Assembly: GCA_019925795.1 (NCBI GenBank)
Contig: CM034298.1
Span: 26,775,556-26,839,555, forward strand
DNA length: 64,000 nt
DNA from: Dendrobium chrysotoxum
Lineage: Eukaryota; Streptophyta; Magnoliopsida; Asparagales; Orchidaceae
Reading direction: 5' to 3'
This document shows positions 50,101-58,700 of this stretch, one piece after another. The translations under genes and the position numbers were made by a program. Within the stretch, counting starts at the first letter, position 1; the number at the start of each line of letters is the position of its first letter. The notes under the pieces were generated by a model. The model was given only the letters and a program-made list of their open reading frames with translations, ran no database searches and was not told the origin of the DNA.

Positions 50101-53100
50101 TTCTTTTCATATTCTATCAAAGAACTAAGCAAATTATCAACAAAATTAGCAATTAAATTTAAAATCAACAGAATAAGCGGTTAAATCCTTAGTTCCAAAA
50201 ATTGCCGTCATTTTGGCATCCCAAGATTCAAGCAAGCTTCTCAGAATTTTATTTTCCTTTTTTGTATTACTAATTTTCTTTCCTAAAGCATGCAAAGAGA
50301 TAATGATATTCATGAAATGAGTGTACATGTCAGATATCAACTCATTAGGTTACCCAAGAAAAAAATTCAGTCATGAAGTAAAATATTGAAATGTGATTGC
50401 TTAACATTGTTAGCACCCTCATAAGTAATATATAATCTATCCCAAATTTCTTTGTTGCTTGTAAATGTAGAGATATGCATGTAATCTTTAGATTTTAATA
50501 AACGGAAATAGAAGTTTAAATATTTTGCATTCAATTGTGTTAAATTTCGATCATCAAAATTCCATTCATTAGAGGAAAGTTCAACTTTTATATCATTTTT
50601 TATTTTATGTGGGGGTGTATATCCTACTTGCGTTGGATTCCACATTCTATAATCAATGGATTGAATAAAAGTTGATATAGGAGTTTCTTAAAATTTAAAT
50701 GGAATATTCTCGAGTAATGGTGTTCGAGTAATCGAGTACCCTTCCAAAGTTCCTATTCTCGAATTATGCCATGTCAGAATTTATTTGTGATGTTGAAACC
50801 TATTTAGTAAACACTCACCCTGCTATCATTTGAAAGTGGTTTGATGCTAATCTAAACCCTATGACATACCCAAGATGGGACATCCCAAAGCCCTTCTCCA
50901 AGTGCTTTCACAGTCAAAACCAGAGGATTTAAGGATTAGTTTTGGCCTAAACAACCACAATGAATCCCTTATTCTCACACTTTTGGCTCCTCCCAAAACA
51001 TCTCACACATCTCTCCAATCTCTTTTCCAAAACCCTTGGAATGCCATAGCTCTCGAAAGCTCTTAAAGAAACTCAACAGGACCAACACAACTCATTAGGG
51101 TTTCTTATGATAAATCTATAAGAATTAAATAGAATATTTAATAATTTTGACAGGTTGATCGTATAGTACGGTCCATTGACCGTACAGTACAATTAATACA
51201 ACTTAGCCTAAAACAATTTGCTTTGTGTTTGATTGGACTGTACAATACGAATCGTACAGTACAATCAGCTATAGTTCGTCCAGATATGCTTTTTTATTCT
51301 GTGTTTAATCAGCTCCTCTTTATGATTCAGTCTCTTTCATAGCAGTTGTTTCTTTTGACCTAAAGTGTAGTCCAAAAATTTGCACGCTTAATTATAATTT
51401 ATATTAACATACCTAATAATGATTGTGATCATCAAAATCCTAGTATACACATCAGGCTCATGTGGTCCAATAATAAATCATCAAAACCTATTGCTTAACA
51501 TTATCCGCTTATCTATTAATAATGTTTGTAGTTCCCTTATATTTATTGTAATCTTTAGCAGCTTTTTTAAACATCTAATGGGATTCTTGTTTATAAGAAG
51601 TTCTGTAATATGTATCAGATTAAGGTTCTCAGAAAATGAAAATTGTCCCTGCAGAATGGTAATGTTGCTCTTTTATAAAAGAGGTTTGTTGATCAATAAA
51701 TAGGATATGAAACACCTTTACTACCTACTGAAATGCCTTTTATAGGAACAGCAATTATACTATTGTGGTTCTTCGATCTCACAGAAATTATGTGAAATTC
51801 TTATCGTCAATCGTTTTTAATGTGCATTTCGTGGGTTGGGTGTGAGGTGGTTAGACAGCGGAGAAACAAATATATTTGTCTAGAGAACATCTCTGGCCAT
51901 CAAAAAACTTACATGAGATCCTTCTAATTTTCATGATGAGTGGTTTGAACAAATAAACGCTCTTTTTCTTCTTGCAGGTTAATTTACTAGTTTCTATCAT
52001 ATTGAGACTTCTATTTAGGATGATTAGATTCAGTTTTACGAAGCAAGAGCAGCAGTACACGTGCAACAAGTGAAGTTAGCTTGGCTTGGCTAATATGAGT
52101 GGGTTCATTTAAAGGAATTATTAAAGTGAATTTCAATATTCCGCTATGAATAAAAGTTGTACTTTTAATTAATATTCTTTGATTTAAACTCATTTAAAAA
52201 TCGATGATTTCTGTCCTGTTTATAGTTCCGTTTTTCACTTAATTTAAGCTTCAGCATTAAATGTGATGTCAACATAATATCAGAATATTTACTCTTTGAT
52301 ATAGTAGAAATACATATATTTAAGAATGGGACAAGCATATTTACTTTTTCCTAATGTCTATTTTGTCAATATAAACTCTTATGGTTATGATGATTAATTG
52401 TTGGTTTGAATTTAAATATGGATGATTATCAATTTTTGCTTGTTATTAGGAATTTTGATTTATACTTTTCCAATTTAAAATAAAAAATTTTGCTGGTATG
52501 ATTAATTGTTGTGTTGAATTTAGATTAGATGGTTAAAGTTTTTGTTTATTATTAGGAATTTTAGTTAATATCTTAGTTAAATTTTGTTGTGCATACTTAT
52601 TTGTAACTTAGTTGGTGCCATTCTTTTAGTAGATAAAATATTTGGAATAGATTGCTATTCTTTGAAACAAAGTATTTAAAAAAAGTGTCTTATTGCATTC
52701 TTTTCTATCTGTGGTGAAATGATAATATGCGTTAGAATAACTGAGTCCTTAATACATTTGCTGATATGGTATATAAATACATGTTCTTTTTCTTGAGAAA
52801 TATAAAAGTTACACAGATGTAACGCTATATTTTGTGGAGTTGACGTTCGGTGGAATATTTGACTTAAAAGATCATGAAGAACATGGAAGAACTTATCAAT
52901 TGATGGTAATACTTTTTATGCCGTTGGGATATTTTTCGTTATAACAAACAAGCCGATTTTACTGTACATGGATTTGATAATATGTACTTTCATAAAACTA
53001 GAAATGATGAAATTAATGCAGTATAGAGACATGATGAATATGGAAGCATGGAAATTGTGCTAGAGGAGGAAGGGAAGATGAAATATAGTGGTTATTTGAT

Positions 53101-56100
53101 GAAGCTGAAATAGAATAACGAAATTGAAATTGTGACAGGATTCACTTGTTGATGATATATTTTAATGGAAGAGTGGGAAGAGAATGAAGCTTATCAGGAG
53201 AATTTGTTTTGTATTTTTTGTTGAATATAATTATGACAAGGGCGTGACAGAACTTGGTGTTATTACCAATTAAATTATTTGCCGGAGCTTTATGTTCTCA
53301 GTCAATCGTTACCAGTCCATTAATATTGCATATATCATGGTCTAATGCTTGATTTGTAACCAACATATACTGATGTAGTTTCCATTGTTGCTATTTGGTT
53401 TGACCAAAACTAACACCTCGTGTAGCATTATGTAGAAATGAATGGAAAAGGCTTTATTAACTCAACCCAAATGAAAGGCATATAGCTAATGATGATGATG
53501 ATGATGATGATGATATAAATTTTTTAAATTAGCTGATTTCATTGACTTGAGAATAAATATAACATTCCTTTATTCATTCTCTATAGGTTATTGTGGAGAA
53601 GGTGCAGAGAAGTGACATCCAATGTGTTGACAAGCGCAAGTAAGTTCTGCTGCATTACAACACCATGTAAATTTATCTCGTCATGTTTGTCTTGTTTTCC
53701 TTTGCTTGGAATCAAATTGTTAATAGGTTGATTGTGATAACTTTTAGTTTTAATTTTTTATTTTTATTTTGTTTTCTTTATTTTTGACATGAAGTGAAAC
53801 TTGCTTGATTAAAAATATTTTTATTTTTGAGAGCATAAGTCAAGATTTTAAGATTTAGGTTGTTCATGAGTAAGCTAATATTATGTGAGAAAAAGTAGCT
53901 AGTGATTTAAAAATGTTGCAAAGTATGTACTTAAAGTGTCAGAAGAAAAAGCTCCTAATGGTTAAATAGTTAGTAGTGGAATCAAAATATACAAGATAAG
54001 ATAAAAAATAAAACATTTTATTATAAAAATTGGTTTAGATGTATGAAATTTGAAAATTGAGAAAGTTATGAGGGGCCCATAGGTAGTCCACGAAAGCAAT
54101 ATGCGATGCAAAAAAATTGAGCTTTTAGTGATTTACATTATAAATTTAGATACTATGGAATACAAAAAAGGTTATGTATAAGTTAGCCTAACAAAGAGAT
54201 AGGAGGAGTAAGGATCTCGTTTAAGTGAAGTGTATTAATGATAAAGATCAAATAGTACTTTTCTCAGAAGAGAAAATCTAACATAGGTGGATGCGATATT
54301 TCGATAAACTTTTCAATAAAAATTGTAAAAATATGATTGACTTTAGTGACCCTTAAACCCTAAATAAAAATATAGTTTTTTATTTTTATCGTCATATTAG
54401 GAAGACTTTAAAGAAAATTAAGTGTAAAAAAATAGTGAGACCTGATGCTATTTTAATAGAGGTGTGAAAATTCTTAGGATACCAAAGAATTTCTTTGCTT
54501 ACTAAATTTTTTAATATTATTTTGAAGACAAAATATGCTAGAAGGGTGGAGAATAAGTATATTAGTTTTTATTTTTAAGAATAAAGATGATGCACAAGAG
54601 TGTACAAATTATAGGGGAATTAAGTTAATATGTCATACATTAAAACTATGGGAGAGAATAATTAAGTGTAGGTTTCGACGTGATAAATGTTTCTCAAAAT
54701 CAGTTTGGAATCATGCTGGGTAGGTTTATTATGGAAGCTATGTATTTGTTGAGAGGTTCTATGGAGAAATATAGAGAGAGTAAGGAGGATCTATATATGA
54801 TATTTATTAATTTAGATGAAACATAATAATTAAGTTTCAAGAGAAGTGCTCTAACGAGATTTAGGAAAGAAACATGTTAATAATGTTGATATTTAAGTCA
54901 TTAAGAATATGTTTAAAGGAGCTGTTACTTGTGCTCAAACACAAGGTGGTTTGACTAAGTATTTAATGGACCGGCCGATTTTATTGGGAGAGAATTAAGA
55001 TATTTCCTAAATAAGAGGGAATTGTTTATGAAGGTTCTTAATCAAAGAGGATTATTTAGGAGATGTTTCCTAATTGAAGACAACAGATTTCCTGGCTGAT
55101 TTGGAGGGGATTAATTAGAAAATATTTCCTAATTGAAGAGGGCATATTTGGTGGCTGATTTGAGGGCTGATTTGGGAGGAAAATAATTAAGAAAATATGG
55201 GAGATTTGGGAGGGAATTGGGAGAGGGCTGTTTGAGTATTTGTTATTTATTATTTGCTTTAAGTAATTGATTTACTCTAGGGTTAGGGTTATGTTTTTGT
55301 ATGTAGAATTTTGTGAGGTTTTGATGTTCAAAGTTTTTGTGAGGGATTCTAGCGGCGCCTAGGATTTGGGAGAGAAGGTCCTCCTCTTGAAAGAGGACCA
55401 TTGTATTTTGCTTGTCCGTGTTTCTTTTCTTATCAAGAAAATCTGTGGTTTAGCTGAATTTTATTGTTTATTCGCTGATTTTGGTGCTTAAGTCCTATCA
55501 AATTGGTATCAGAGCAATTTCTTGAGACTGATGGCCGAGAAAAGAGTTGAGGCCTCGGAAGAAAAGTTGGAGGGGGAAGTTGGGCAGCTACGAATGGATG
55601 TGGGGTCGTTGAATGAGTGCTTTTCTACGATGGAAGGGAGACTTTCTAATCTAGAGGATGTGATGAAAAAAATATTGGATCTTCACTCTCAACCGACAAA
55701 ATTAGAGGCAAGGGCACCGTTGGCCGAATAAGGACGTGGGGGAACTCTAATATAGGGACGATGAGGGAGGATGGGAGGAAGAGATTTTGGGGGAAGAATA
55801 GGAGATGGCATCTTTGGAGCCACTTCCAAGGAGGGGAAATGGTGAATGAGTGGGATTTTTATTGGAGCTGCAGAGTTTGAAAGGAGAAGAAGATAGGGAG
55901 AAAATAGAAGCATCATATATGGTTCAAGCACTCCTACAACAATATCGAGGGGTGATCCAGCTAATTCAGGGGTTGCCTCCTCTACGCGAACAAGAGCTTG
56001 CCATCATTTTGAAGGACTGATGGCTAGGAAAATAGTTGAGGCGTTAGAAGAAAGCTAGAGGGGGAAATAGGGCAGCTGCGAACAGATGTGGGATCGTTGA

Positions 56101-58542
56101 ATGAGCGCTTTTCAGCGATGGAACGAATACTTTCTAACCTAGAGGACATGATGTAGAAAATATTGAAGCTTCACACTCAATTGACAACATCGGAGGCATG
56201 GGCACCATTGACCGGACAAGGAAGTGGGGGAAACTCTAATATAGGGACAATGAGGGAGGATGGTGATGTGGAAATTTTTGAGGAAGAAGAGGAGATGCCA
56301 CCTTTGGATCATTCCAACGAGGGGAAAGGGTAAAGGAGTGAGATTTTTGATGGAGCTATAGAGTTTGGAAGGAAAAGAAGATGGGGAGATGATAGAAGCA
56401 TCATACATGATTCAACCACTCCTACACTAGTATCGAGAGGTGTTCCAGTAAGTTTAGAGATTGCCTCGTCCTCTGGAAAACAAGTATGCTATCATTTTGA
56501 AGGAAGGAGTCTCACATACCAGTGTTTGTTCATATCATTCTTTCCAAATCCCGAAGGATGAGATCGAGAGATTAATCAGGGAGATGTTGGAGGTAGAGAT
56601 CATTCGACCCAGTGACAGTCCATTTTTTAGTCTAGTGCTTCAACAACAGTTTCCTTTATTCCATCTTAAGGACAAGGTGGCACTTTGGGAGGAGAGTATT
56701 GATGGACTGGCCAATCTGATTGGGATGGAATTAGGAAGTTTCTCATCAAGTGGGAGCTTTTTAGGAAGATTTTTAATTAAAGGAAATTAATTAGGAGATA
56801 TTTCGTAATTAAAAAGGGCATATTTGGGGGCTGATTTGAAGGGGGATTAATTATGAAATGTTTCCTAATTGAAGAGGGCAGATTTGAGGGCTAATTTGGA
56901 GGGGATTAATTAGGAAATATTTCCTAATTAAAGAGGGTCGATTTGGGGGCTAATTTGAGGGTTGATTTGGGAGGGAGTTGGGGAGGGCTATTTTGGTATT
57001 TGTTGTTTACTGTTTACATGGTATTTGTTGTATCAGTATTTTCCTATTTCAATTCGATTACATTAAAGATCTGCTTTAAGCTCATATTTTTCTACTTTAG
57101 TCATGGATGTTCTTGTTGCAAGAGGATGTACCCTAGTGTATTTTTATATGGATGATATTCTTCTTGTTGATAAGACTAGAGAGGGAGTTGAAGGAAATTT
57201 TGAATTATGAAGGTCAACCTTAGAGTCTAAATGTTTTTGAATGAGTAGATCCATAATGGAATACATGGAGTTTAATTCTAGTAGTAATAGAGATAGTGAT
57301 GGAATTGTAACTAAGGGCAATCAAGTCATTAAAAAGAGTACACGTTTTAGATACCTCAGTTCTATTGTTCAGAGCGATGGTGAAATAGATGAGAATATAA
57401 TTAGTAGAATTCAAGATGGTTGAACGGGAGGAATGCATCGAGACCGTTGTGTAATAGAAAAGGGCTCCTCAAACTTAAGGGAAAATTCTATAAGATGGTG
57501 AGATTGCAATGTTTTATGACGCAAAATATTGGCCATTAAAAGAGAAGCATAAAATTAAGTTAAGAGCTGCATAGATGAGGATGCTCAGGTGAATGAGTGA
57601 CTTTAAACTTAGAGATAAAATACGAAAAAGTATATACGTGAAGGGTTGGAGTAGCTTAAAAAAAAAAATTTGGAGTAGGTTTAGTGACAAATAAGATTAG
57701 AGAGAATCACCTTAGATGGATTGTTGTTGTTATTATTGTTGATGATTAAATATGTTGATTTAGGTAGTGCTGGCTATGGTTAAGGGAGATCCCCGGTGTG
57801 GCAGCAGTGGTGATTGGTGAGGCAATGACAACAATGATGATGTCTGCGACTGTTATTATAGTTATTTTTAAAAATATTTAAAACATTTCAAAATTATTTT
57901 GAATACTTTTAAAAATAATTTGATTTATTTTAAAATTAGAAATAAATATAGTCACACTAAACATATATGATTTTTAATAAACAAAATCAAAAATAAAAAC
58001 CATAATGATCCCGAACTGAGCGTCAACTATTCTATTGTCTATACCATGGAAGACTAGAAAATTTGTTGATTCGTAAATTGTGATGTGGAATCTGCTTAAT
58101 ATATATTATTGGATCCCGAGTGCAGATACTTGGTTCCACGTGACTTAACTGTGGGGCAGTTTGCAGCTGTTATCCGCAAGAGAATATGTTTACCCTCGGA
58201 GAAGGCCATGTTTCTGTTTGTGGACAATATTCTTCCAGCCACAGGTACTTAAATGAAAATATTTAGACTTCCATATGTTAGTTTCTTGCAAGCCATTTAG
58301 AAAAAGGACTATGATGAATTCGAGGGTTTCCCAGATGCCTATGCTTACTGAATTAACCTCTTCTTCATCATTGAAGGATGAATGAATTCTAATGCTTTCG
58401 GTGCTAATTTTTTGTTGCAGGAGCTTTGATGTCCGAGCTTTACAATGAGAAGAAAGACGAAGATGGTTTCCTCTACGTTGTCTACAGTGCGGAGAACACG
58501 TTCGGTAGACACTGCCAACAATGTGGTGCTTCTCTAATTTAG
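35120..58542 (+). CDS. ATG8: Autophagy-related protein 8 (ATG8), divergent, five coding exons
   Basis: Ubiquitin-like protein that is cut by ATG4 and joined to phosphatidylethanolamine on the autophagosome membrane, where it recruits cargo receptors. Exons: 35,120-35,168, 35,296-35,351, 53,587-53,639, 58,126-58,244 and 58,421-58,542. All introns are GT-AG and the total is 399 bp, 132 aa. Family landmarks: YEDRIPVIVEK (30-40), KRKYLVPRDLTVGQF (51-65), EKAMFLFVDNILP (78-90) and DEDGFLYVVYSAENTFG (105-121). Gly121 is the expected ATG4 cleavage site; an 11-residue tail with C124-x-x-C127 would be removed. Splice sites after IP, in the KRK-YLVP junction and in ATG-A fit the usual plant ATG8 positions. 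The start has G at -3 and +4. Odd points: Ala66-Ala67 where V-Y is usual, Cys48 and Cys74. The tail argues against the tail-less ATG8h/i clade. The reading frame is intact, so probably functional. Confidence 0.9.
35352..38342 (+). other. ATG8 intron 2, first part (no gene)
   Basis: AT-rich intron sequence beginning with the donor GTATGG. Apart from a possible SINE remnant near 35,968-36,075 I see no coding sequence, RNA gene or clear element. The whole intron runs 35,352-53,586 (18,235 bp) and ends CTCTATAG. Confidence 0.6.
35968..36075. mobile_element. Possible SINE remnant
   Basis: A short GC-richer block with CAAATGCAAAGTCTGGGA, GGGTTGCAGCATTACCCC and AAGCGGCTG resembles the conserved middle of plant tRNA-derived SINEs, as I recall that family. 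No poly(A), box A/B pair or target-site duplication is clear. Confidence 0.35.
38397..38417. repeat. Homopolymer of 21 G
   Basis: An uninterrupted run of 21 guanines in a copia LTR. The equivalent place in the solo LTR (near 1711) has only six Gs. Confidence 0.95.
38721..38889 (-). mobile_element. 5'-truncated RTE LINE fragment
   Basis: The 3' end of a plant RTE element on the minus strand: a (TTG)n tail (plus-strand AACAACAAC), then the complement of WRKRIHV and KKTWLEN. It is flanked by TGCAAGAAAATAAAAT (38,705-38,720) and TGCAAAGAAATAAAAT (38,890-38,905), a 16-bp duplication with two differences. It is nested in the copia LTR. Confidence 0.8.
40308..40527 (-). other. Copia internal remnant next to the 3' LTR
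   Basis: It starts with the polypurine-like tract (40,308-40,321) and is otherwise AT-rich with no readable protein. It is probably the last non-coding part of the internal region of the element whose LTR lies at its left. Confidence 0.4.
40528..40770 (-). mobile_element. 5'-truncated RTE LINE fragment (second)
   Basis: Minus-strand RTE 3' end with a (TTG)n tail near 40,528-40,548 and a readable C terminus: RRPSDDPVRKVEVL, LTYVKKDRGRPKKTWLEN. It shares the final region of the fuller copy at 42,588-46,006 but carries independent mutations. The 5' truncation lies near 40,765. Confidence 0.8.
40771..41940. other. Intron sequence with no recognised feature
   Basis: No domain, RNA or repeat recognised. 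A stretch at 40,930-41,036 reads KIAFETTFDPRASTAFPP in one plus frame before a stop and could be a fossil of a coding exon, but I cannot assign it. Confidence 0.3.
42070..42440. repeat. GC-rich GTGG/CGG minisatellite
   Basis: Imperfect reiterations of GTGGTGG, GGCGGC and GTAGTGGC make a sharp GC-rich island in AT-rich intron. Several frames stay open (41,937-42,502, both strands) and give Pro/Thr/His-rich or Gly/Val-rich low-complexity peptides. Open frames in all directions point to composition, not coding. Confidence 0.7.
42576..42587. repeat. Left target-site duplication of the RTE insert
   Basis: CCACTTTGTATT occurs here, directly before the RTE (TTG)n tail, and again at 46,159-46,170. 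Twelve of twelve bases match. Confidence 0.85.
42625..45895 (-). pseudogene. RTE endonuclease/reverse transcriptase polyprotein
   Basis: Single-ORF RTE protein that nicks and reverse-transcribes at the target. Read on the minus strand from ATG 45,893-45,895 to TAG 42,625-42,627. The endonuclease part has NIGSLTGKLMKLI, TKWVGEKTKEI and IISAYAPQVGLD (the first Trp is now a stop near 45,847). The reverse transcriptase part has KGGKAVGPDDIPIEVWK, PIFKNKGDAQDCANYRGI, FIDLEKAYDKVPRE and LFVDDILLVDK. The C terminus has GAKCWPLKEKHNSKLSVAEMR. Several stops and frameshifts break it into open segments (42,835-43,116; 43,117-43,425; 43,621-43,956; 43,981-44,448; 44,901-45,149; 45,440-45,817). A 387-bp tandem duplication lies in the reverse transcriptase. 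Not functional. Confidence 0.88.
43628..44401 (-). repeat. In-frame 387-bp tandem duplication in RTE reverse transcriptase
   Basis: Unit 1 is 43,628-44,014 and unit 2 is 44,015-44,401. Both contain MPDEWRMSVLIPIFKNKGD, LWERVMEHRL, NVSQNQFGFMP and FIDLEKAYDKVPREV and differ at only a few bases. 387 bp is exactly 129 codons. At the junction PREV is joined to WKCLGD of the upstream part. Confidence 0.9.
46187..46830 (-). mobile_element. Copia 3' LTR remnant (minus strand)
   Basis: AT-rich sequence carrying the LTR family's palindrome-like motifs (GTACAGTATGATCGTTGAG near 46,265; ATCGTACAATATGAATAG near 46,427; ATCGTACAACGCGAT near 46,534). It lies directly after the RNase H end of the minus-strand copia, where a 3' LTR belongs. 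The boundaries are not clear and the MITE and RTE lie at its left. Confidence 0.45.
46831..50645 (-). pseudogene. SIRE-like copia polyprotein, reverse transcriptase core deleted
   Basis: A Ty1/copia gag-pol on the minus strand, from ATG 50,643-50,645. Gag: LNAKYLNFYFRLLKSKDY, IWDRLYITYEGANNVK (50,367-50,645), LHALGKKISN and ILRSLLESWDAKMTAI (50,146-50,340). The knuckle region is KLSYIKSKCPNLKSQ (near 49,850). Integrase covers about 48,000-48,700. A linker has LPRDWQYASNHPKELIIGD (47,721-47,915). The reverse transcriptase N terminus runs to about ITGTK-VFKHK near 47,510, then jumps to LKKYRGMMGSLSYLTASKP (47,283-47,498), so the catalytic Y-x-D-D core is missing. RNase H ends at NIFTKTLREV (46,832). 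Frames are broken throughout. Confidence 0.82.
50817..50828 (-). other. Possible copia primer binding site, degenerate
   Basis: On the minus strand TGATAGCAGGGT lies two bases after the end of the 5' LTR and matches the initiator-Met site TGGTATCAGAGC at 8 of 12 positions. The position is right but the match is weak. Confidence 0.4.
50831..51472 (-). mobile_element. Copia 5' LTR (minus strand)
   Basis: The left end is TGAAAGTGG and the right end GGTCCAATA, i.e. TATTGGACC on the minus strand, a TG-to-TA variant of TGTTGAACC. It is colinear with 38,343-40,307 (shared blocks ATGACATACCCAAG and GACTGTACAATACGAATCGTAC) but only 642 bp, because the G-run to minisatellite section is missing. Gag starts about 190 bp further on the minus strand, so this is the 5' LTR of the 46,831-50,645 element. 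Confidence 0.65.
51473..53586 (+). other. ATG8 intron 2, last part (no gene)
   Basis: AT-rich sequence without recognisable coding or RNA features. It holds a (GAT)n microsatellite (53,489-53,514) and ends with the acceptor ATTCTCTATAG at 53,576-53,586. Confidence 0.6.
53489..53514. repeat. (GAT)n microsatellite
   Basis: About eight perfect GAT/ATG units, some 75 bp before the exon 3 acceptor. Confidence 0.95.
53640..54089 (+). other. ATG8 intron 3, first part
   Basis: Intron 3 (53,640-58,125, 4,486 bp) opens with GTAAGT. This part is AT-rich with no recognised feature until RTE sequence begins near 54,090. Confidence 0.55.
54090..54958 (+). pseudogene. RTE LINE fragment, 5' part (plus strand)
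   Basis: A decayed RTE reverse transcriptase on the plus strand. It is colinear with the minus-strand copy at 42,588-46,006: EGWRISILVFIFKNKDDAQ, CTNYRGIKLICHTLKLWER (54,541-54,660), then CAQTQGGLTKYL up to 54,958. It has numerous stops and is interrupted at 54,959 by the gypsy derivative. Confidence 0.8.
55504..55515 (+). other. Primer binding site, initiator Met tRNA (perfect)
   Basis: TGGTATCAGAGC matches the plant initiator-Met tRNA 3' end at all 12 positions, three bases after the LTR terminal CA. Confidence 0.9.
55531..56702 (+). pseudogene. Duplicated gag start fused to fragments of gypsy RT and pol end
   Basis: A gag N terminus begins MAEKRVEASEEKLEGEVG (55,531), a coiled-coil start typical of gypsy gag. 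After deletions it runs into IQGLPPLREQELAIILKD (about 55,965-56,018), the opening of the reverse transcriptase domain. Then the same arrangement repeats. MARKIVEALEES begins near 56,020 and LPRPLENKYAIILKEGV near 56,461, followed by QIPKDEIERLIREMLE and IRPSDSPFFSLVL. This joins FPLFHLKDKVALWEESI, the family's extreme C terminus. No enzyme domain is complete. Confidence 0.75.
57041..57745 (+). pseudogene. RTE LINE fragment, 3' part (plus strand)
   Basis: This continues the RTE broken at 54,958: LVMDVLVARGC, MDDILLVDKTREGVEG (about 57,150-57,195), FRYLSSIVQSDGEIDENI (57,343-57,402) and KLKGKFYKMV. Near 57,716 it jumps to a (TTG)n-type tail (ATTGTTGTTGTTATTATTGTTG), missing about 200 bp of the usual C terminus. 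Confidence 0.8.
57746..58125 (+). other. ATG8 intron 3, last part
   Basis: No feature recognised. It ends with the acceptor CCGAGTGCAG at 58,116-58,125, before exon 4. Confidence 0.55.
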
Positions 58543-58700
58543 TTCAGCATTTTAGTTAACTTCTCTTGAAGCAATTTGTTTATCAAGCAACTTCGCATTG
58601 CTTGTATTCATATTTCATACTGTTTCATGGAGTAGCCAAGTAAAAAATGGAATTGTACAGGCAGCATTCTGTAAATAAAGTTTTGTCGTAGGGTGTTCGG
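58543..58700 (+). terminator. ATG8 3' UTR and poly(A) signal
   Basis: AATAAA at 58,674-58,679 lies 132 bp after the TAG stop (58,540-58,542), a normal spacing for a plant 3' UTR. Confidence 0.6.

Larger units (their letters stand above)
54967..57035 (+). mobile_element. Non-autonomous Ty3/gypsy derivative with both LTRs
   Basis: 5' LTR 54,967-55,500 (TGGACCGG to CCTATCA), primer binding site 55,504-55,515, internal region, purine-rich TTTGGGAGGAGAGTATTGA before 56,703, and 3' LTR 56,703-57,035 (TGGACTGG to GTATCA). GTATT lies at 54,959-54,963 and 57,036-57,040 as the duplication; three extra bases (TAA) separate the left copy from the TG. The flanking RTE reading (KYL, then FPISI and ALSSYF) resumes across it. 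Only about 1.2 kb of internal sequence is left, so it depended on a helper element. Confidence 0.82.
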
